DNA from: Euleptes europaea
Lineage: Eukaryota > Chordata > Lepidosauria > Squamata > Sphaerodactylidae
DNA length: 64,000 nt
Assembly (NCBI RefSeq): GCF_029931775.1
Contig: NC_079318.1
Span: 73,753,614 to 73,817,613, forward strand
Reading direction: 5' to 3'
Shown piece after piece: positions 1-10,839 of the stretch. Position 1 is the stretch's first letter. Each line of letters begins with the position of its first letter. The position numbers were made by a program, and so were the translations under genes. The notes under the pieces were generated by a model. It saw only the letters and a program-made list of their open reading frames with translations. It made no database searches and was not told the DNA's origin.

Positions 1-33
1 TTGGGTGCCAGCCTTGATGACTATATAGTACAA

Positions 34-285
34 CAAGCACTGGGTCATTCCTGACCCATGGGGTGACATCACATCCCAATGTTTACTAGACAGACTTCGT
101 TTATGGGGTGGTTTGCCATTGCCTTCCCCAGTCATCTACGCTTTACCCCCAGCAAGCCGGGTACTCATTTTACCGATCTTGGATGGATGGAAGGCTGAGT
201 CAACCTTGAGCCGGCTGCCTGAAACCGACTTCCATTGGGATTGAACTCAGGTCGTGAGCAGAGCTTGGACTGCAATACTGCAGCT
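34..285 (-). repeat. tRNA-derived SINE, Sauria type
   Basis: Reading on the minus strand, the tRNA-like head (GTTC-box region near 255-245) leads into a body with the segments for 'gccggctcaaggttgactc' and 'atggcaaaccacccc', ending near position 34 at the CACTGGGTC-like tail. Similar bodies recur at 2692, 7864 and 50855, all on the minus strand. Such SINEs are known from lizards and move with LINE machinery. This copy is mildly diverged and lies in the PINX1 intron. Confidence 0.75.
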
Positions 286-299
286 TACCACTTACTACA

Positions 300-1610
300 A
301 GGGTATAAATGTCTTAGATAAATCTGAGCTACCAGACGAGCAGCCCAGAAGATTGTTTGGCCAGTAGGGGTGGATGTAGTTCTCAGCTGCTGCTGAGCAG
401 TGACACAGGAGACCTACATCCTGCCCAGTGGGTAGTGAAAGGTGGCATCTGAGAGAGGAGCAGCTGTGGGTATGGGGCACTTGCTGGCCATTCAGCAGCC
501 AAACATCTGTTCAGTGTTGACCCTGCTTCCAGTGGCCACCACAAAAGACTTGGGGGATCCTCCCCTTTGGTCACCCCTTGATAGTGGCAGCACAGTAGAG
601 CCTCCCACCCAACTTTCAGTGGCCACAGCAGTCCGTTTGAAAGCAAGATGAACCTTTGGGTTGATGGTTTGGGTGCCCGCTTCACAATGGCTGGACTCCG
701 TTCTGCCTGGTTTCCGTGACTTCCTGCAGAGGTCTGTCATGCAAAGAGGTGGGGAGTGTTCCTGGCATTTGCCTGTATTTGTCAAGTGATTAATGACTCT
801 CTCCGAGTGCCCCAGAATTGAATGTGTGAGTTTTGATTTGGGCCTGACATGGCTTTTACCTGTCTCCATGCCCCGCTGGCTCCTTGTTCAGCAGCCCGTG
901 GTTATTAAAATTCCTATCGATACCAGAGTTTCTGGCTGGCGTTCTTGCTTTCAGGCATCATGGGTTTCTCTGAACTCCACTGTTCAGGGCAGAGACGGAG
1001 TTTGTGCTTGTCTCCTGTTGGTTTGGAAGTAATTAAATCCTGGTCTCCTTCTGTTTAATTTTCTCTCCCCATACCTCCTTCATCCACACTCAATTACCGC
1101 CATTACCTTGTCGATGGAGGCATTCGCAAAGGAAGTTAAACAACAAAAAAGTTTGTAAAGGCGGCTTATCTGTGGTGGGGCAGGCCTTGGTTGTTGAAGT
1201 AATTGGTGGTGTTGAGGGGGAGAAGGCGTTCATCATGGTGTAAAATGTGGCGTCAGTCATTCTGAGGTTGGAAGGACAACAAACGCACAAAGATGGGCCA
1301 AAATGTCCTTTGCTACCACCCCTGCCCCTTCCACAATCCAAGACGCTAATTCGAGAAATTTGGTTTGTTTGCAGCACACCAACAGGCAAGGCTAGAAAAT
1401 GCCGTATTAAATGTGACTGAAAAGTAACGTCAACACAAAATGCGCACAGTTTGGCTGGATCTAAGTCCAATTGGATTCAGCAGGAGTGAGCTAAGCAGGC
1501 GCTTCACTTTTGTTTTCACTGAGACCGTGCGTTGATTTGAAAGCATCTTAACTTGGGCTGAATCATTCGGACGGCTTAAAAATACAACAGGCAGGAGGCA
1601 AGGGCAGTAA
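300..1610. other. PINX1 intron, no recognised feature
   Basis: Ordinary AT/GC-balanced sequence. I see no convincing exon, and the open frames here are short and lack domain signatures. It is assigned to the PINX1 intron because the next host feature to the right is the PINX1 terminal exon. Confidence 0.5.
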
Positions 1611-1617
1611 CAGTTAG

Positions 1618-1795
1618 GGTTGCCAAGTCCGGCTTGGGAAATTCCTGGAGGATTTGGGAGGGTGAGGGAGCTCAGCAGAGGCATGATGCCAAAGAGTCCG
1701 CCTGCCAAAGCTGCCATTTCCACCAGGGGAGCTTACCTCTGCAAGCCAGGAGATCAGCTGTTATTCAAGGAGAACTGCAGGCCCCTCCTTGAGCT
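1618..1795. mobile_element. Degenerate hAT miniature element (TAGGGTTGCCA family)
   Basis: It starts TTAGGGTTGCCAAG and runs through recognisable family segments such as 'gccaaagctgccatttcc' and 'aggagatcagctg', but the right terminal repeat is lost. It is much more diverged than the copies at 43744 or 57712, so it is an old insertion. Confidence 0.55.
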
Positions 1796-2381
1796 CTAGT
1801 ACAGCAGCCAGGGGCATCTAGCTTCTCAATCAAGGTCAGAAAGAGAACAATGAAGTGGGTTGGTAAAGAGGTTCCAAAGAGTGGCTTCTGCAGCAGCAAT
1901 GGCCCTCGCTCACAGGGTGGATCATAATCTCTTAAATCATGATTTGAATCACTAGCTGGAAGAGTTGATTTAATCATGGTTCTCAAAAAGTCCATCCTTG
2001 CTGGTTGTTATAACCTTGATACACCTTCTTAACTCAGAGATAGATGCTGGTTTCGTTTTTAGAGGGGAGGCGCTACACATTTTAACATAATTTGTTGTGA
2101 AACTTTTCAGTTTTGTTTTATAGCTGTATCAGAAAACAAAGACTCAAATCCAGTTTAACAACTGTAGGAGTAAGCATCTTCTAGACTGTACACTAACCCA
2201 TCTTATTGGGTAGACAGAAGATATTAGCCTAAATAATCTTTACAGAAGTCTCTGGGACAACATGGAATTGGGCCCCTAATTCATGAATGACTAGAACTCT
2301 ATAAAAAAATTTCAAATATCACATGAATATATTGTCTCATACTAAATAATTACAAATTAATAATCCCTATTTCATGATGGA

Positions 2382-2642
2382 CAGCCAGTGTGGTGTATCA
2401 GTTAAGGCTTCAGACTAGGATCTGGGAAACCCAGGTTCAGATCCCCATTCTCATCATAGAAGCTTGCCGGTTGACCTTGGGCCATTAAAACGCTCTCAGC
2501 CCCAACCCTGGTTAGTATTTGGGTGCAAGACCTCCAAGAAATACCTGGGTTGTGACATGGAAGCAGGCAATAGCAAGCTACCTCAAGAGGTTTCTTTCCT
2601 TGAAAACCCAGTGGGGTCATCATAAATCAGCTATGACATGAC
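2382..2642 (+). repeat. SINE with tRNA-like head and 5S-related rear half
   Basis: The head (2385-2490) has the squamate tRNA-SINE pattern: CCAGTGTGGTG, a GGTTCAGATCC B-box-like stretch, then a GACCTTGGGCC segment. The rear (2505-2640) matches the 5S-SINE body seen elsewhere in this window: CTGGTTAGTATTTGG, then 'gcaggcaatagcaagctac' and the 'cttgaaaaccc' segment. It may be a true dimeric SINE or one copy inserted next to another. Confidence 0.6.
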
Positions 2643-2691
2643 AGCAAAAAAAAACAAATGCATTCCATGGTGAGATACCTTAGAACTATAG

Positions 2692-2815
2692 ATAAAGGTA
2701 AAGGTAGTCCCCTGTGCAAGCACCAGGTCATTACTGACCCATGGGGTGACGTCACATCCCGACGTTTACTAGGCAGACTATGTTTACAGGGTGGTTTGCC
2801 ATTGCCTTCCCCACC
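2692..2815 (-). repeat. Sauria-type SINE, 3' part
   Basis: Only the distal half is present, including the GTGCAAGCACCAGGTCATT and CCATGGGGTGACGTCACA segments on the plus strand. It ends at the 'ttgccattgccttcccc' motif and the tRNA head is missing. It sits beside AT-rich repeat DNA. Confidence 0.75.
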
Positions 2816-2824
2816 TTAGAACTA

Positions 2825-2955
2825 TAATTATCTTAATTAAAAACTATCTTTAGATAGATAAAAATCAATGCTTTTTTTAAAAAAAATCTTGATTTAAATC
2901 AGGTGTTTAAAATTTAAACCAGATTTTTTTAAAATAAAATGCTTTTGCAGGAAAA
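2825..2955. repeat. AT-rich GATTTAAATC repeat
   Basis: Palindromic words (TTGATTTAAATCA, AAATTTAAACC) repeat in an AT-rich block, and similar words occur at 1930-1975. It looks like a decayed palindromic DNA element. I cannot place its family. Confidence 0.4.
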
Positions 2956-2959
2956 ATCT

Positions 2960-4259
2960 ATCAGGCTAACCCATGTCCCCATCAATCTGGGAAGGGGGTG
3001 TCATGGAGCTTCTACTCTGAGAAGATGGGTGGGAATATAAAACGTACCCCTTTCCCCCTGCCAGGACATACCCCATGCCAAGTATGCACAGTGTAAGGGT
3101 GAGTAGGTGTCGAGGGCAACTCCTCTCCCCTTTACAAATAGAGATGTGAAGTCCTAAAAATTTGGACATTTGAGGGAAACACTGAAAAAACTCCTGTGAA
3201 ATATTTTCTTTTATTGAAAGAATGCAATTCTTCTTAAGACAAGGTTTGGCTCTTTCAGAATACTTTCTAAAACTGTATAGTTGGAAGATTTTTATGGAAA
3301 ACAAGCTACAGAATTAGACCGTTACTGTGTAAATCGCTTCCCCTTTCCTACGGGTAGGAGGTTGAGTAAATCACTTCTGCAGTAGCTGCCACAAGCAGGA
3401 ACAGCCTGTCGTGATAGCCCAGTCATCCGACTCGCAAGGAGTTGGGCCGATTTATGTTCTTAAATCAGTCGCATAAGTTTAATGTGATAAGAAAATAAGT
3501 ACTGCATGTATTTCAGTTTCCCCCAGATTTCTGATTTCTCCCCTACGGCTTCAAAATTTCTGTTTTGGGGTGGGAAGTCCAAATACCTATTATTAGTGGC
3601 GCTTCCTCAGCTCTTTGAGGGGTCATCTGAGACCCCTCCCCTGATCATCCATATTCTGCATTGCTCTTCTTCTGCCTGGATTCTGAGACACATAGTGGAA
3701 TTGGCAGCTCCTCCCCCGGCACGCCCCAGGAACGCCCCCCCCCCGGGATGCCGGCGTGTAGCTTTGCGCCAGCGGAAGGCCCAGCGTTCCTGGGTGGCAC
3801 TGCCATGGCAGCACCAGGAGACCGGCATCCAGGTCCCCCCACTGGTGTCCGTGCCAACCTGGACAGCATAAGTGGCACGGCTGCCGACAGCTGTGCCACT
3901 TAGCCGGTGCAGCCCCTTTTGGGCCTCCAAAGGACTTTTGTCCTTTGAGGTCAGGAATGGGCTGTGTTACAGAGTGCACCAGAAGAGGTTACGGTACAGG
4001 TGCTGAATTTAATATGGGATGAGTCCCTGCAAAGCTGCCATACAGGGCTGGTAAAAAGAAACCTTGTCTGGGAGAAAGGACGGGATATAAGTTAAAAAAT
4101 TTAAAATAATCAAAATAATTAAAGGCCTGTCTTACTAGCGTTGAGAGACAGAACAGGAACTGGCCGCAGAAGTCTGTCCATTAAAAGAAATTATGGTCCG
4201 TTAGCTGTCCTCATTTCAAACCAACCATTTCTCACCTCATTTCCTCTTTTACTTCTTAG
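2960..4259. other. PINX1 intron with a GC-rich patch
   Basis: This is intronic sequence up to the splice acceptor at 4258-4259. A GC-rich patch (about 3690-3930) is free of stops in several frames on both strands. It shows no domain or exon signals and I do not recognise it. 3960-4120 resembles the tail of an old SINE. Confidence 0.45.
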
Positions 4260-4859
4260 GCTGATGCTGCTGATGCCGACTCTCTAGAGGAGGACCCAAA
4301 GGAGGGAAATTACTCACCTGAGCATGTCGACACGGACAATACTGTGACTAGTGCTCTTACCGTGCAAGAATATTTTGCTAAGCGCATGGCGAAACTGAAG
4401 AAAGCCCAGGATGGGGGGGACATCATGTCACCTGATCCACCTCCAGTGGTGGGAGAGCAGCAGGAGCATTTGGGAGCCCAATCAAAGAAGAAGAGAAAGA
4501 CCCACAAGCACGCCAGGCCTGAGAATGAGGACAGCCATGATGAACCAAAGGTGAAATGTCCCAGGATGCTTGATTCAAGTGGTGAAGAAGTGGGCGAGCG
4601 GGACTCAGGGAAGCCAAAGAAGAAGAAGAAATCTAAGCGCTTGGGCCTGGGGGGCAGTCTTACCCCCAGTGAATCCCAGCATGGCACCCAAGAGAGAGGA
4701 TCATGTTTCACTGGAACATCTAGTGTGGAAAACAGTGACTCTGAAGTACCAAAACCAAAGAAGAAGAACAAGAAGAAGCACACAAAGCTCAGTAGAGATA
4801 CAGCTGAAGATGTCGGAGAAGGCAGCCAGAAAAAGAAAAAGAAGAAACACTCCAGTTGA
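4260..4859 (+). CDS. PINX1: PINX1 terminal coding exon (partial gene)
   Basis: PINX1 is a nucleolar PIN2/TERF1-interacting protein that inhibits telomerase and takes part in ribosome biogenesis. A pyrimidine-rich tract and CTTAG acceptor end at 4259, and the exon is open from 4260 to TGA at 4857-4859, giving 199 residues. Recognition rests on the segment VQEYFAKRMAKLKK near residue 35, which matches the conserved QEYFAKRMA of vertebrate PINX1, followed by a low-complexity acidic/lysine tail. That tail has basic clusters (KKKRKTHKH, KPKKKKKSKR, KPKKKNKKK and a final KKKKKK-HSS) of the kind needed for nucleolar localisation. In mammals the C-terminal region carries the telomerase-inhibitory domain. 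The N-terminal G-patch lies in exons left of the window. SOX7 follows on the same strand, as in other vertebrates. The exon is longer than the human counterpart from memory, through expansion of the lysine-rich tail. Confidence 0.9.
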   Translation, partial: ADAADADSLEEDPKEGNYSPEHVDTDNTVTSALTVQEYFAKRMAKLKKAQDGGDIMSPDPPPVVGEQQEHLGAQSKKKRKTHKHARPENEDSHDEPKVKCPRMLDSSGEEVGERDSGKPKKKKKSKRLGLGGSLTPSESQHGTQERGSCFTGTSSVENSDSEVPKPKKKNKKKHTKLSRDTAEDVGEGSQKKKKKKHSS

Positions 4860-6725
4860 CACAACTCTTGAGACCTTTGACACTAGGTTATCTTTTGATG
4901 TTAGATTATCTTTTGGTTGTACAAACACATTCGCCTGGTATCCACATGTATCCTGATTTGTGTAAGATTATTTTGATTACCTCACCAGAGTAGTGTTGGA
5001 ACTGTTTTTATGGCTGTGACTGGTTGATTGCTCCTTCTCACCATTGCGATTTAAGATCTGGTGCTGTAAGCAGAGGAAAAGCAGTATCAGGAAAGTGATC
5101 AGGGTGTTACAAGCAGTGTTCTGTCTTGTTCAAGACCATTTCTGTAAATGAGGTTTTCCAATTGGCTAAGGAACCCTTCTTTAATTCCTACTCCACTAAT
5201 ATCCAGGGATGGAGCCCTTTATCATACCGGGAAAATTCCTGGTGGGCCGTTGGCAGCCAGGAGGAGGCCAAGACGCCCTGCAGTGCCATTTCTCTCGGTT
5301 TTCTCCAGGGCTGTTTTTAACATCCCTGTCTGCCCCTGTTAATAGCTATCCCTCTGCAAAATAGATAGGATTCAGTTTTTGATTCAAACATTTCATCTCT
5401 TGAAGTCTTGGCACAGTTGCACACTCCCATGTGTATGGCAGGCCTGGCAAAATGCACCCCACCCAGTTGCAGCTTCATATTTCCAGCCATGGGGAGGGGT
5501 CACGGAATGGGGGGGGGGAGTCCCCTTTTTGTCTTGCAGCCACTCCTGTTTCAAATACGTGAAACTCCAGCATTTGATAATCTTGAGAAACTGCCAAAAT
5601 TGTCCTTGATTACTCCCTCTGTAAGAGGCATTTGGCCTTCTGGTGTGTTTTGGGCTACCATTTCACAAATTTCCCTGTCTCTTCTGGAAAGCAAAGCCTA
5701 ATTTATGAGTATATGGTTTTAACTATACTGTTTAGGATGACTTTTTAAAAAAGTGAGAGATGCACACACAAGCTAGATCCTGGCTTTCACATATTGAGGA
5801 ATATTATACTTTTATTCAAAAATCAGATGGATTCTTATGCTTCAGTGGTACATGGGCCATTCTACTTCATACAAAGCTTGGAGCTAGCAAGATTCTGCTT
5901 CCAGGCTGGTTATAATGCCAGTCAAGGGTCCTAAATCCCACTCTGAATAAAATAAGAATGTCCCTAAGAAAGAATCTTCTTTGCTACCTACAATATGGCA
6001 ATGTGTGAACAATTCTATTTGGCCCTAGTTTTATACCATGCTGAGACCTTGACCTGCTTGCGCTGACATTCCTCTGAAAATCCATCCCAACGGTTTGGGA
6101 TGGAGAGGTGGGTTATCAAATAATTAAGTAAAACCAAGTGGCCTGTAGAGGATCCAATTATCATGTGCTAAACAGAAAAATGAGGACATTGATACTTTAT
6201 GGAGATTGTGTTGTGCCTACAGTAATTCTTCTAAATATCTAGCAAAATAACAAAACATGTTTCGATGTTTCATTTCCTCAGTGCCAGGTTTATTCATAAA
6301 ATGTATTGATTTAATGGAATTCTCAAGTTGCTTTTACAAGGCAATGTACAAATGTCCTTGGCAACTTCAATGGCATCGGATATGGCCTTGCTACCATGCT
6401 TTTTTGAGTTTTGTACCCCTGAGCCATCAACGGTCTACAGCAGAGCTCTAGGTAAATGGTGCGGCAGAGATTATGGGGGGGAGGGGATGGTTGTAATTTG
6501 CAAAATCTGCATTCCTTTCATTTTGTATACACACTTCAAAAGTATGGTACATTTGGGTGCAGGGAATAAATTACTCCAGGTGAAACGCGCCCCCTGCCTA
6601 TTAATGCATTAACCAAAAGATACCCTTTGACCTTGATTTCTAACTCAAGATTTGTCATTTGTGACTTTCTTCCCCCCCTTTATAGTCTTCAGAAGAACAA
6701 AATAAAACTTAGGCCAAAGGCCTTA
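4860..6725 (+). other. Probable PINX1 3' untranslated region and downstream DNA
   Basis: After the stop there is non-repetitive sequence with no coding signal. AATAAA at 6701-6706, followed by a GT/T-rich stretch (TTTTGTGTGCCTTTT), is a plausible polyadenylation signal. Earlier AATAAA words near 5945 and 6563 are alternatives. The true end cannot be decided from sequence alone. Confidence 0.45.
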
Positions 6726-7860
6726 AGTGAATATTTTGTGTGCCTTTTCCCCTCCTTTATAGCTCTAATCTATTACTGGTAATTTGTGAGGTTTACCATA
6801 CAAATGAAATTTGGCCGAAAGGAGAGTTTCCATTCTAGAAGCAAAAAGCTACCTAAGCCATCTTCGCTCAACAAGTAGTTAAAGTGTGGAGTTCCCTTCC
6901 AGTGGATGACAGCCATATGCATAGATAACTCTACAAAGGGATAGACAGATTTGTGGAATAGCTACCTGCACAGTGACTACAGAGGCAGCAAATCTCCAAA
7001 CTCCAGTGGTGGAGGCAGCGGGGAGGGGGGGAGGTTGGCCTATGCGCCCTCTTTCCTGGCCCTCCAGGGCAATTGGTTGGACACCCAGTGGAACAGGATG
7101 CTGAACTAAATGGATGGACCCCTGTCTGATCCAGCAGGGTACCCCTTTCATTGTTGCAAGATGCATTGAGGGCAATTACTTGTGTCAGTGAATTCGACAA
7201 TTAAGTACTTGCTGGCTGAAAAAATTGCTTTTGTCTGTTCCGAATCTGTTGTATCAACCTCAAAAGTTGCAGTTTTATGGGAGAAGAAGGAAAAATTCTC
7301 TAAATCTGTTTCCATCTCATGCATAGTAGTGTAAGTCTGGGTTCTGTCCTCCTCAGCCATCTTTTCTATAAACTGAAAAAACCACAAACTCCTTAGCTGT
7401 GCTTCACAAGGAAGGTGATCCAACTCCCTTAACATTTGAGTTTCCCTTTTCTGCACCTTCTCTTGCTCTACGATACCCTTTTCCAGATATGGCAGCTAGG
7501 ACATAGTGTTCCAAATGTGACCACTCTGCGAATGGATACAAGGGCATTTAAAAAATTAAAGAAATTTTAAATAGCTTTTTTCTTAATTTCTAGCAATGTA
7601 TTCATATTCTTTTCCCACTCCTCTGATTGTCAGCTTACATTTGTTTTGCCACAATACATGTGTGTTTGTTTATATGCCTTTCTTCTGAGCATCTCAGGAT
7701 CCTTTGTTTTCATCTTGTTTGGTCAAGATCTCTGTTAAAGGAATCCTCCTTGCCTTTTATGGCTTCCTTAATTCTGCTTGCTAACCAGCTATACTGGCAC
7801 CCTCTTAAATTGATGGTACCTTTTCTAATCTGTAGTATACAGTCCAACTAAGCTTCAATT
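6726..7860. other. PINX1-SOX7 intergenic DNA with decayed LINE pieces
   Basis: 7080-7165 contains CTAAATGGATGGACCCCTGT and GATCCAGCAGGG, the 3' tail signature of the CR1-type LINE family also seen at 61150-61220 (plus strand). 7370-7550 resembles the minus-strand C-terminal part of the same LINE class. I see nothing else of note. Confidence 0.45.
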
Positions 7861-7863
7861 TAA

Positions 7864-8150
7864 AAGGTAAAGGTCCCCTGTGAAAGCACCGGGTCATTCC
7901 TGACCCATGGGGTGATGTCACATCCCGACATTTACTAGGCAGACTTTGCGGGGTGGTTTGCCAGTGCCTTCCCCAGTCTTCCCTTACCCCCAGCAAGCTG
8001 GGTACTCATCTTACCGACCTCGGAAGGATGGAAGGCTGAATCAACCTTGAGCCGGCTACCTGAACTCAACTTCCGTCGGGATCAAACTCAGGTCGTGAGC
8101 AGAGCTTGGACTGCAGTACTGCAGCTTACCACTCTGCGCCACGGGGCTCT
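7864..8150 (-). repeat. Sauria-type SINE, near complete
   Basis: Full-length-looking minus-strand copy. It begins at the tRNA-like head (CGTGGCGCAGAGTGG on the minus strand near 8145), with GAGTTTGATCCCG as B box, and ends in the CCTTTACC tail at 7866. It retains most family segments, so it is younger than the copy at position 34. Confidence 0.85.
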
Positions 8151-8257
8151 TCAAGCTTCAATTACTGTGACTTAAATTAATCATAAGAATCCTGAAAGCT
8201 TTTAAGCCTCTGGACTCTCCCTTTGAGTTTTTTGGGTTTTGTTTGTTTGGGGGTTTT

Positions 8258-8440
8258 TTTGCCATCAAGTCACATCTCACTGGTGGGGTTTTCAAGGCAA
8301 GATACGTTCAGAGGTGATTTGCCATTGCCTGCCTCCGCATCACGACCCTGGTATTCCTTGGAGGCCTCCCATCCAAATACTTGCCAGGGTTGACCCTGCT
8401 TAGCTTCCGAGATCTGACAAGATCAGACTGGGCTGATCTT
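8258..8440 (-). repeat. 5S-rRNA-derived SINE
   Basis: The plus strand carries CTTAGCTTCCGAGATCTGAC and CCCATCCAAATACTTGCCAG, the complement of the internal-promoter part of 5S rRNA. Downstream is the body with 'gccattgcctgcctc' and the tail for GCCATCAAGTCAC. This is a SINE3-class element, not a functional 5S gene. Confidence 0.75.
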
Positions 8441-8825
8441 GGTTAGGGCTTCCCTTTCAGTTACCTGTTGACTAATCCTCTTGTTTTTTAGAGGTGTCCT
8501 CTTCTGAAATAGCATGTGGTTGGGTTGGACTTTGGGGGCAACCTTTCCTTTGCATACATGCTGGCCTTAATAGCATAGTGGTCACTGTTCCCTGTGTAGC
8601 AGCACAACATTCAAAAAACAGTGGGGGAACATTTTAACTTTTAGTTGCTGATTTAAGAGTAGCAGTTCTGTTACAAAGGGATTTCGAAGAGAGTTTAGAA
8701 ATAGAGACTGCTGAACTAATAATGAACTTCAAGACAATCCATTCTCCCAGATTGACTAGAGACCTGGGATTCATGTCTCATTAGCAATGCTGATTTCTCC
8801 ACGCCTACTACCCCTCTCATCATAG

Positions 8826-9012
8826 GAAAAGTTTAGGGCAGCAGGAAAAGAGAAAGACCCAACAAGAGATGGATTGACTCAATAAAGGAAGTCACAGCCC
8901 TCAATTTGCAAGATCTGAGCAAGGCTGTCAAAGATAGGACATTTTGGAGGACTTTGATTCATAGGGTCGCCATGAGTTGGAAGCGACTTGACATCACCTA
9001 ACACACACACTA
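8826..9012 (+). mobile_element. Bov-B (RTE) LINE 3' end, 5'-truncated
   Basis: It translates to the C-terminal Bov-B signature (KRKRPNKRWIDSIKE-like, then KDRTFWRTLIHRVAMSWKRLD) and ends in the typical CA-rich tail ACCTAACACACACAC. It shares its body with the copies at 13101-13545 and 17385-17690. Confidence 0.85.
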
Positions 9013-9139
9013 CCCCTCTGCATATCACACCTAGTCCAGTCATGCCTGCTAATGTCATTTACCTGCTATTGACATTTACATGCTATTGCTATTGGGTATC
9101 CTAATTCACTCTTCTCTACTTGAAGGCAGATGGACTCAC

Positions 9140-9245
9140 ATTCTAGCTGTATCTGAAGAAGTGAGCTGTAGCTCACGAAAGCGCACACCCTGCCAGAAAT
9201 TTTGTCAGTCTTTAAGGTGCTACAGGACTCTTGCTCTTTTCTACT
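9140..9245 (+). mobile_element. Penelope-like element fragment with hammerhead-like core
   Basis: CTGAAGA (9153-9159) is followed by a perfect 6-bp stem with 4-nt loop (GTGAGC 9161-9166, GCTCAC 9171-9176) and then GAAA (9177-9180). That is the order of a hammerhead ribozyme core with one core change (CUGAUGA to CUGAAGA). It continues into 'cagtctttaaggtgctacag', a dispersed repeat whose diverged mirror copies occur at 20515-20715. Penelope-like elements are known to carry hammerhead motifs. The assignment is by motif. Confidence 0.5.
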
Positions 9246-9434
9246 TTTTAACTGGAAATGCCATGATTGAACCCAGGACCTTCTGCATGCATAAGCAAAT
9301 GCTCTGCAGCTGAGCCAAAAGTGGGCTGCCGCAGTCTTACAGGCTGGTTGTGAGGCCAGAAGGGAAGAAAAGGAACAGGGTGAGCTGGGAGAGGAAGTTC
9401 TGAGGAGCTTGATGAGCATAATGGTCAAAATATA

Positions 9435-9640
9435 ATTTGTGTACAGTCAAGTTGCAACTGACTTACAGAGTTCCCATGAAGGTCCACCCCGGAGGGTTTT
9501 CAAGGCGAGAGATGAACAGAGGTGGTTTGCCATTGCCTTCCTCTGCCCAGCAACCCTGATCTTCCTTGGTGGTCTCCCATCCAAGGACTGACCCTGCTTA
9601 GTTTTCAAATTCTGATGAGATCAGGCAATGAGGCTGATAA
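9435..9640 (-). repeat. 5S-rRNA-derived SINE
   Basis: The minus-strand copy has 'gtctcccatccaagga' and 'ctgcttagttttcaaattc' (5S-like part) at 9570-9620 and the tail 'cagtcaagttgcaactgac' at 9447. It is more diverged than the copy at 8258. Confidence 0.7.
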
Positions 9641-9987
9641 TGGGCTGAATACCTGTGAGATATAACCTGTTGCTCAATAGGGCTATATTTTTGTCAGCCC
9701 AGCCTTTGGTTGGGGAGGGCGGCAGGGTAGAAATGCAATGAAATAAATAATATAATGTATTTATAAATACTAGAAACTATAAATGTGTTCAGAGAGGAGG
9801 GCTAATAAGAGTTAGTGAGGGAACAACAAACAAAACCAAAAATCTTCACCTGCTGGCAGAAGACTGCAATAGAGGGAGACACATTAATTTCCCTGGGAAA
9901 AGAGTTACAAAGTTTTGGTGCCATGACCAAGAAGTCCCTTTCTCAGGTTGACACTCATCTAGCCTCAGATGGAAGAGGTACCCAAAG

Positions 9988-10470
9988 CAGAAGATGGAAA
10001 ATGTTACCCTAGTTTTTCTGACCCGCCTAACCAAGGGCTCTGAGTGATCTGAAAGCTTGCATGATTTTTTGATCGTCCAAAGAGAGACAATTAATGCCTC
10101 ACTTGTCTCTGGTCCTGGATGCTTATTCTATGAATCCTTGACCTGCCATTGGAGTGTGTGGGCTAGCTGAGGTTACCCAGGACGGCAAAGGAAAATCACT
10201 CTCTAGCTTCTCAAGAGTTTTTCCTCTTCTTGCATCCTGCAGCTGTCAAAACCTCTGACTCAAACTATGGCCAGGGGTGTTGAGAGAGAGGGGAGGAAGA
10301 GGAAAGGAATAATTTGCGCAATGTGTTTCTTGTGGGTAAATGCATATCCTATGTCTTTGCCCAGGTCGGTCTGCAGTGACTTTCTTTCCATTTTAAGGGA
10401 TGGAGCCACTACAGACTTGTGGTTACAGTGCTCAATTTGGAGTGTGGAGATGTGGGGGGGAGGGGTCTAG
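9988..10470 (+). repeat. Upstream copy of the SOX7 promoter-proximal block
   Basis: This is a direct-repeat partner of 11836-12470. Both contain 'gttaccctagtttttctgac', 'catttggagtgtgtggg'-type segments, 'aactatggccaggggtgttg', 'gtctttgcccaggtcgg' and 'atggagccactacagac'. This copy lacks the 163-bp transposon that interrupts the other. It has lost most CpGs (for example ATCCTGCAGC against GTCCCGCAGC), as expected for a copy outside the CpG island. Confidence 0.85.
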
Positions 10471-10487
10471 CCGCTCTTGAAACTTCC

Positions 10488-10620
10488 CAGTGGCTTTGGG
10501 CTGGTCACTGTCCTTCAGCCTAACCTACCTCATAGGGTTGTTGTAAGGAAAACAGGCTAACCCCATCCATATCCACCACCCAGAGTTCCTTTGAAGAACT
10601 GTGGGATATAAATGGGGAGG
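10488..10620 (+). repeat. tRNA-type SINE fragment, 3' half
   Basis: It carries the body segments 'gggctggtcactgtcc', CCTAACCTACCTCATAGGG and GGGATATAAATGGGG. The tRNA head is missing. Confidence 0.6.
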
Positions 10621-10839
10621 AATGAATGAAAAGCACAAGAGTGGGGTGCTTGGGTTGACCCACTGCCTCCCATGAACAGGCAGTGTTCTCTTCCTATTGG
10701 GGGGAACGCTAGAAGAGGTGGGGGTTCTGTTGGAAAAAAAGAGGCTGAGACTTAGCTCTGTCTAGAACGGTCATCCTCTGAAGGGAAAGCTCCTTCTCCC
10801 AGTTCCCTGGTGGTTTGGGGGGGGGGGCGGACATGAATA

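Noticed and set aside
3607-3979. Overlapping open frames in a GC-rich patch of the PINX1 intron
   Set aside because: Stops are rare in all frames because of composition, there are no splice or domain signals, and the region lies between PINX1 exons.
4310-4864. 184-codon minus-strand open frame opposite the PINX1 exon
   Set aside because: It is the antisense of lysine-rich coding sequence (poly-Phe/Ser-rich reading), a composition shadow.
7864-8150. Possible tRNA gene
   Set aside because: The A and B boxes belong to a SINE head with a long unrelated body, and there is no complete cloverleaf.
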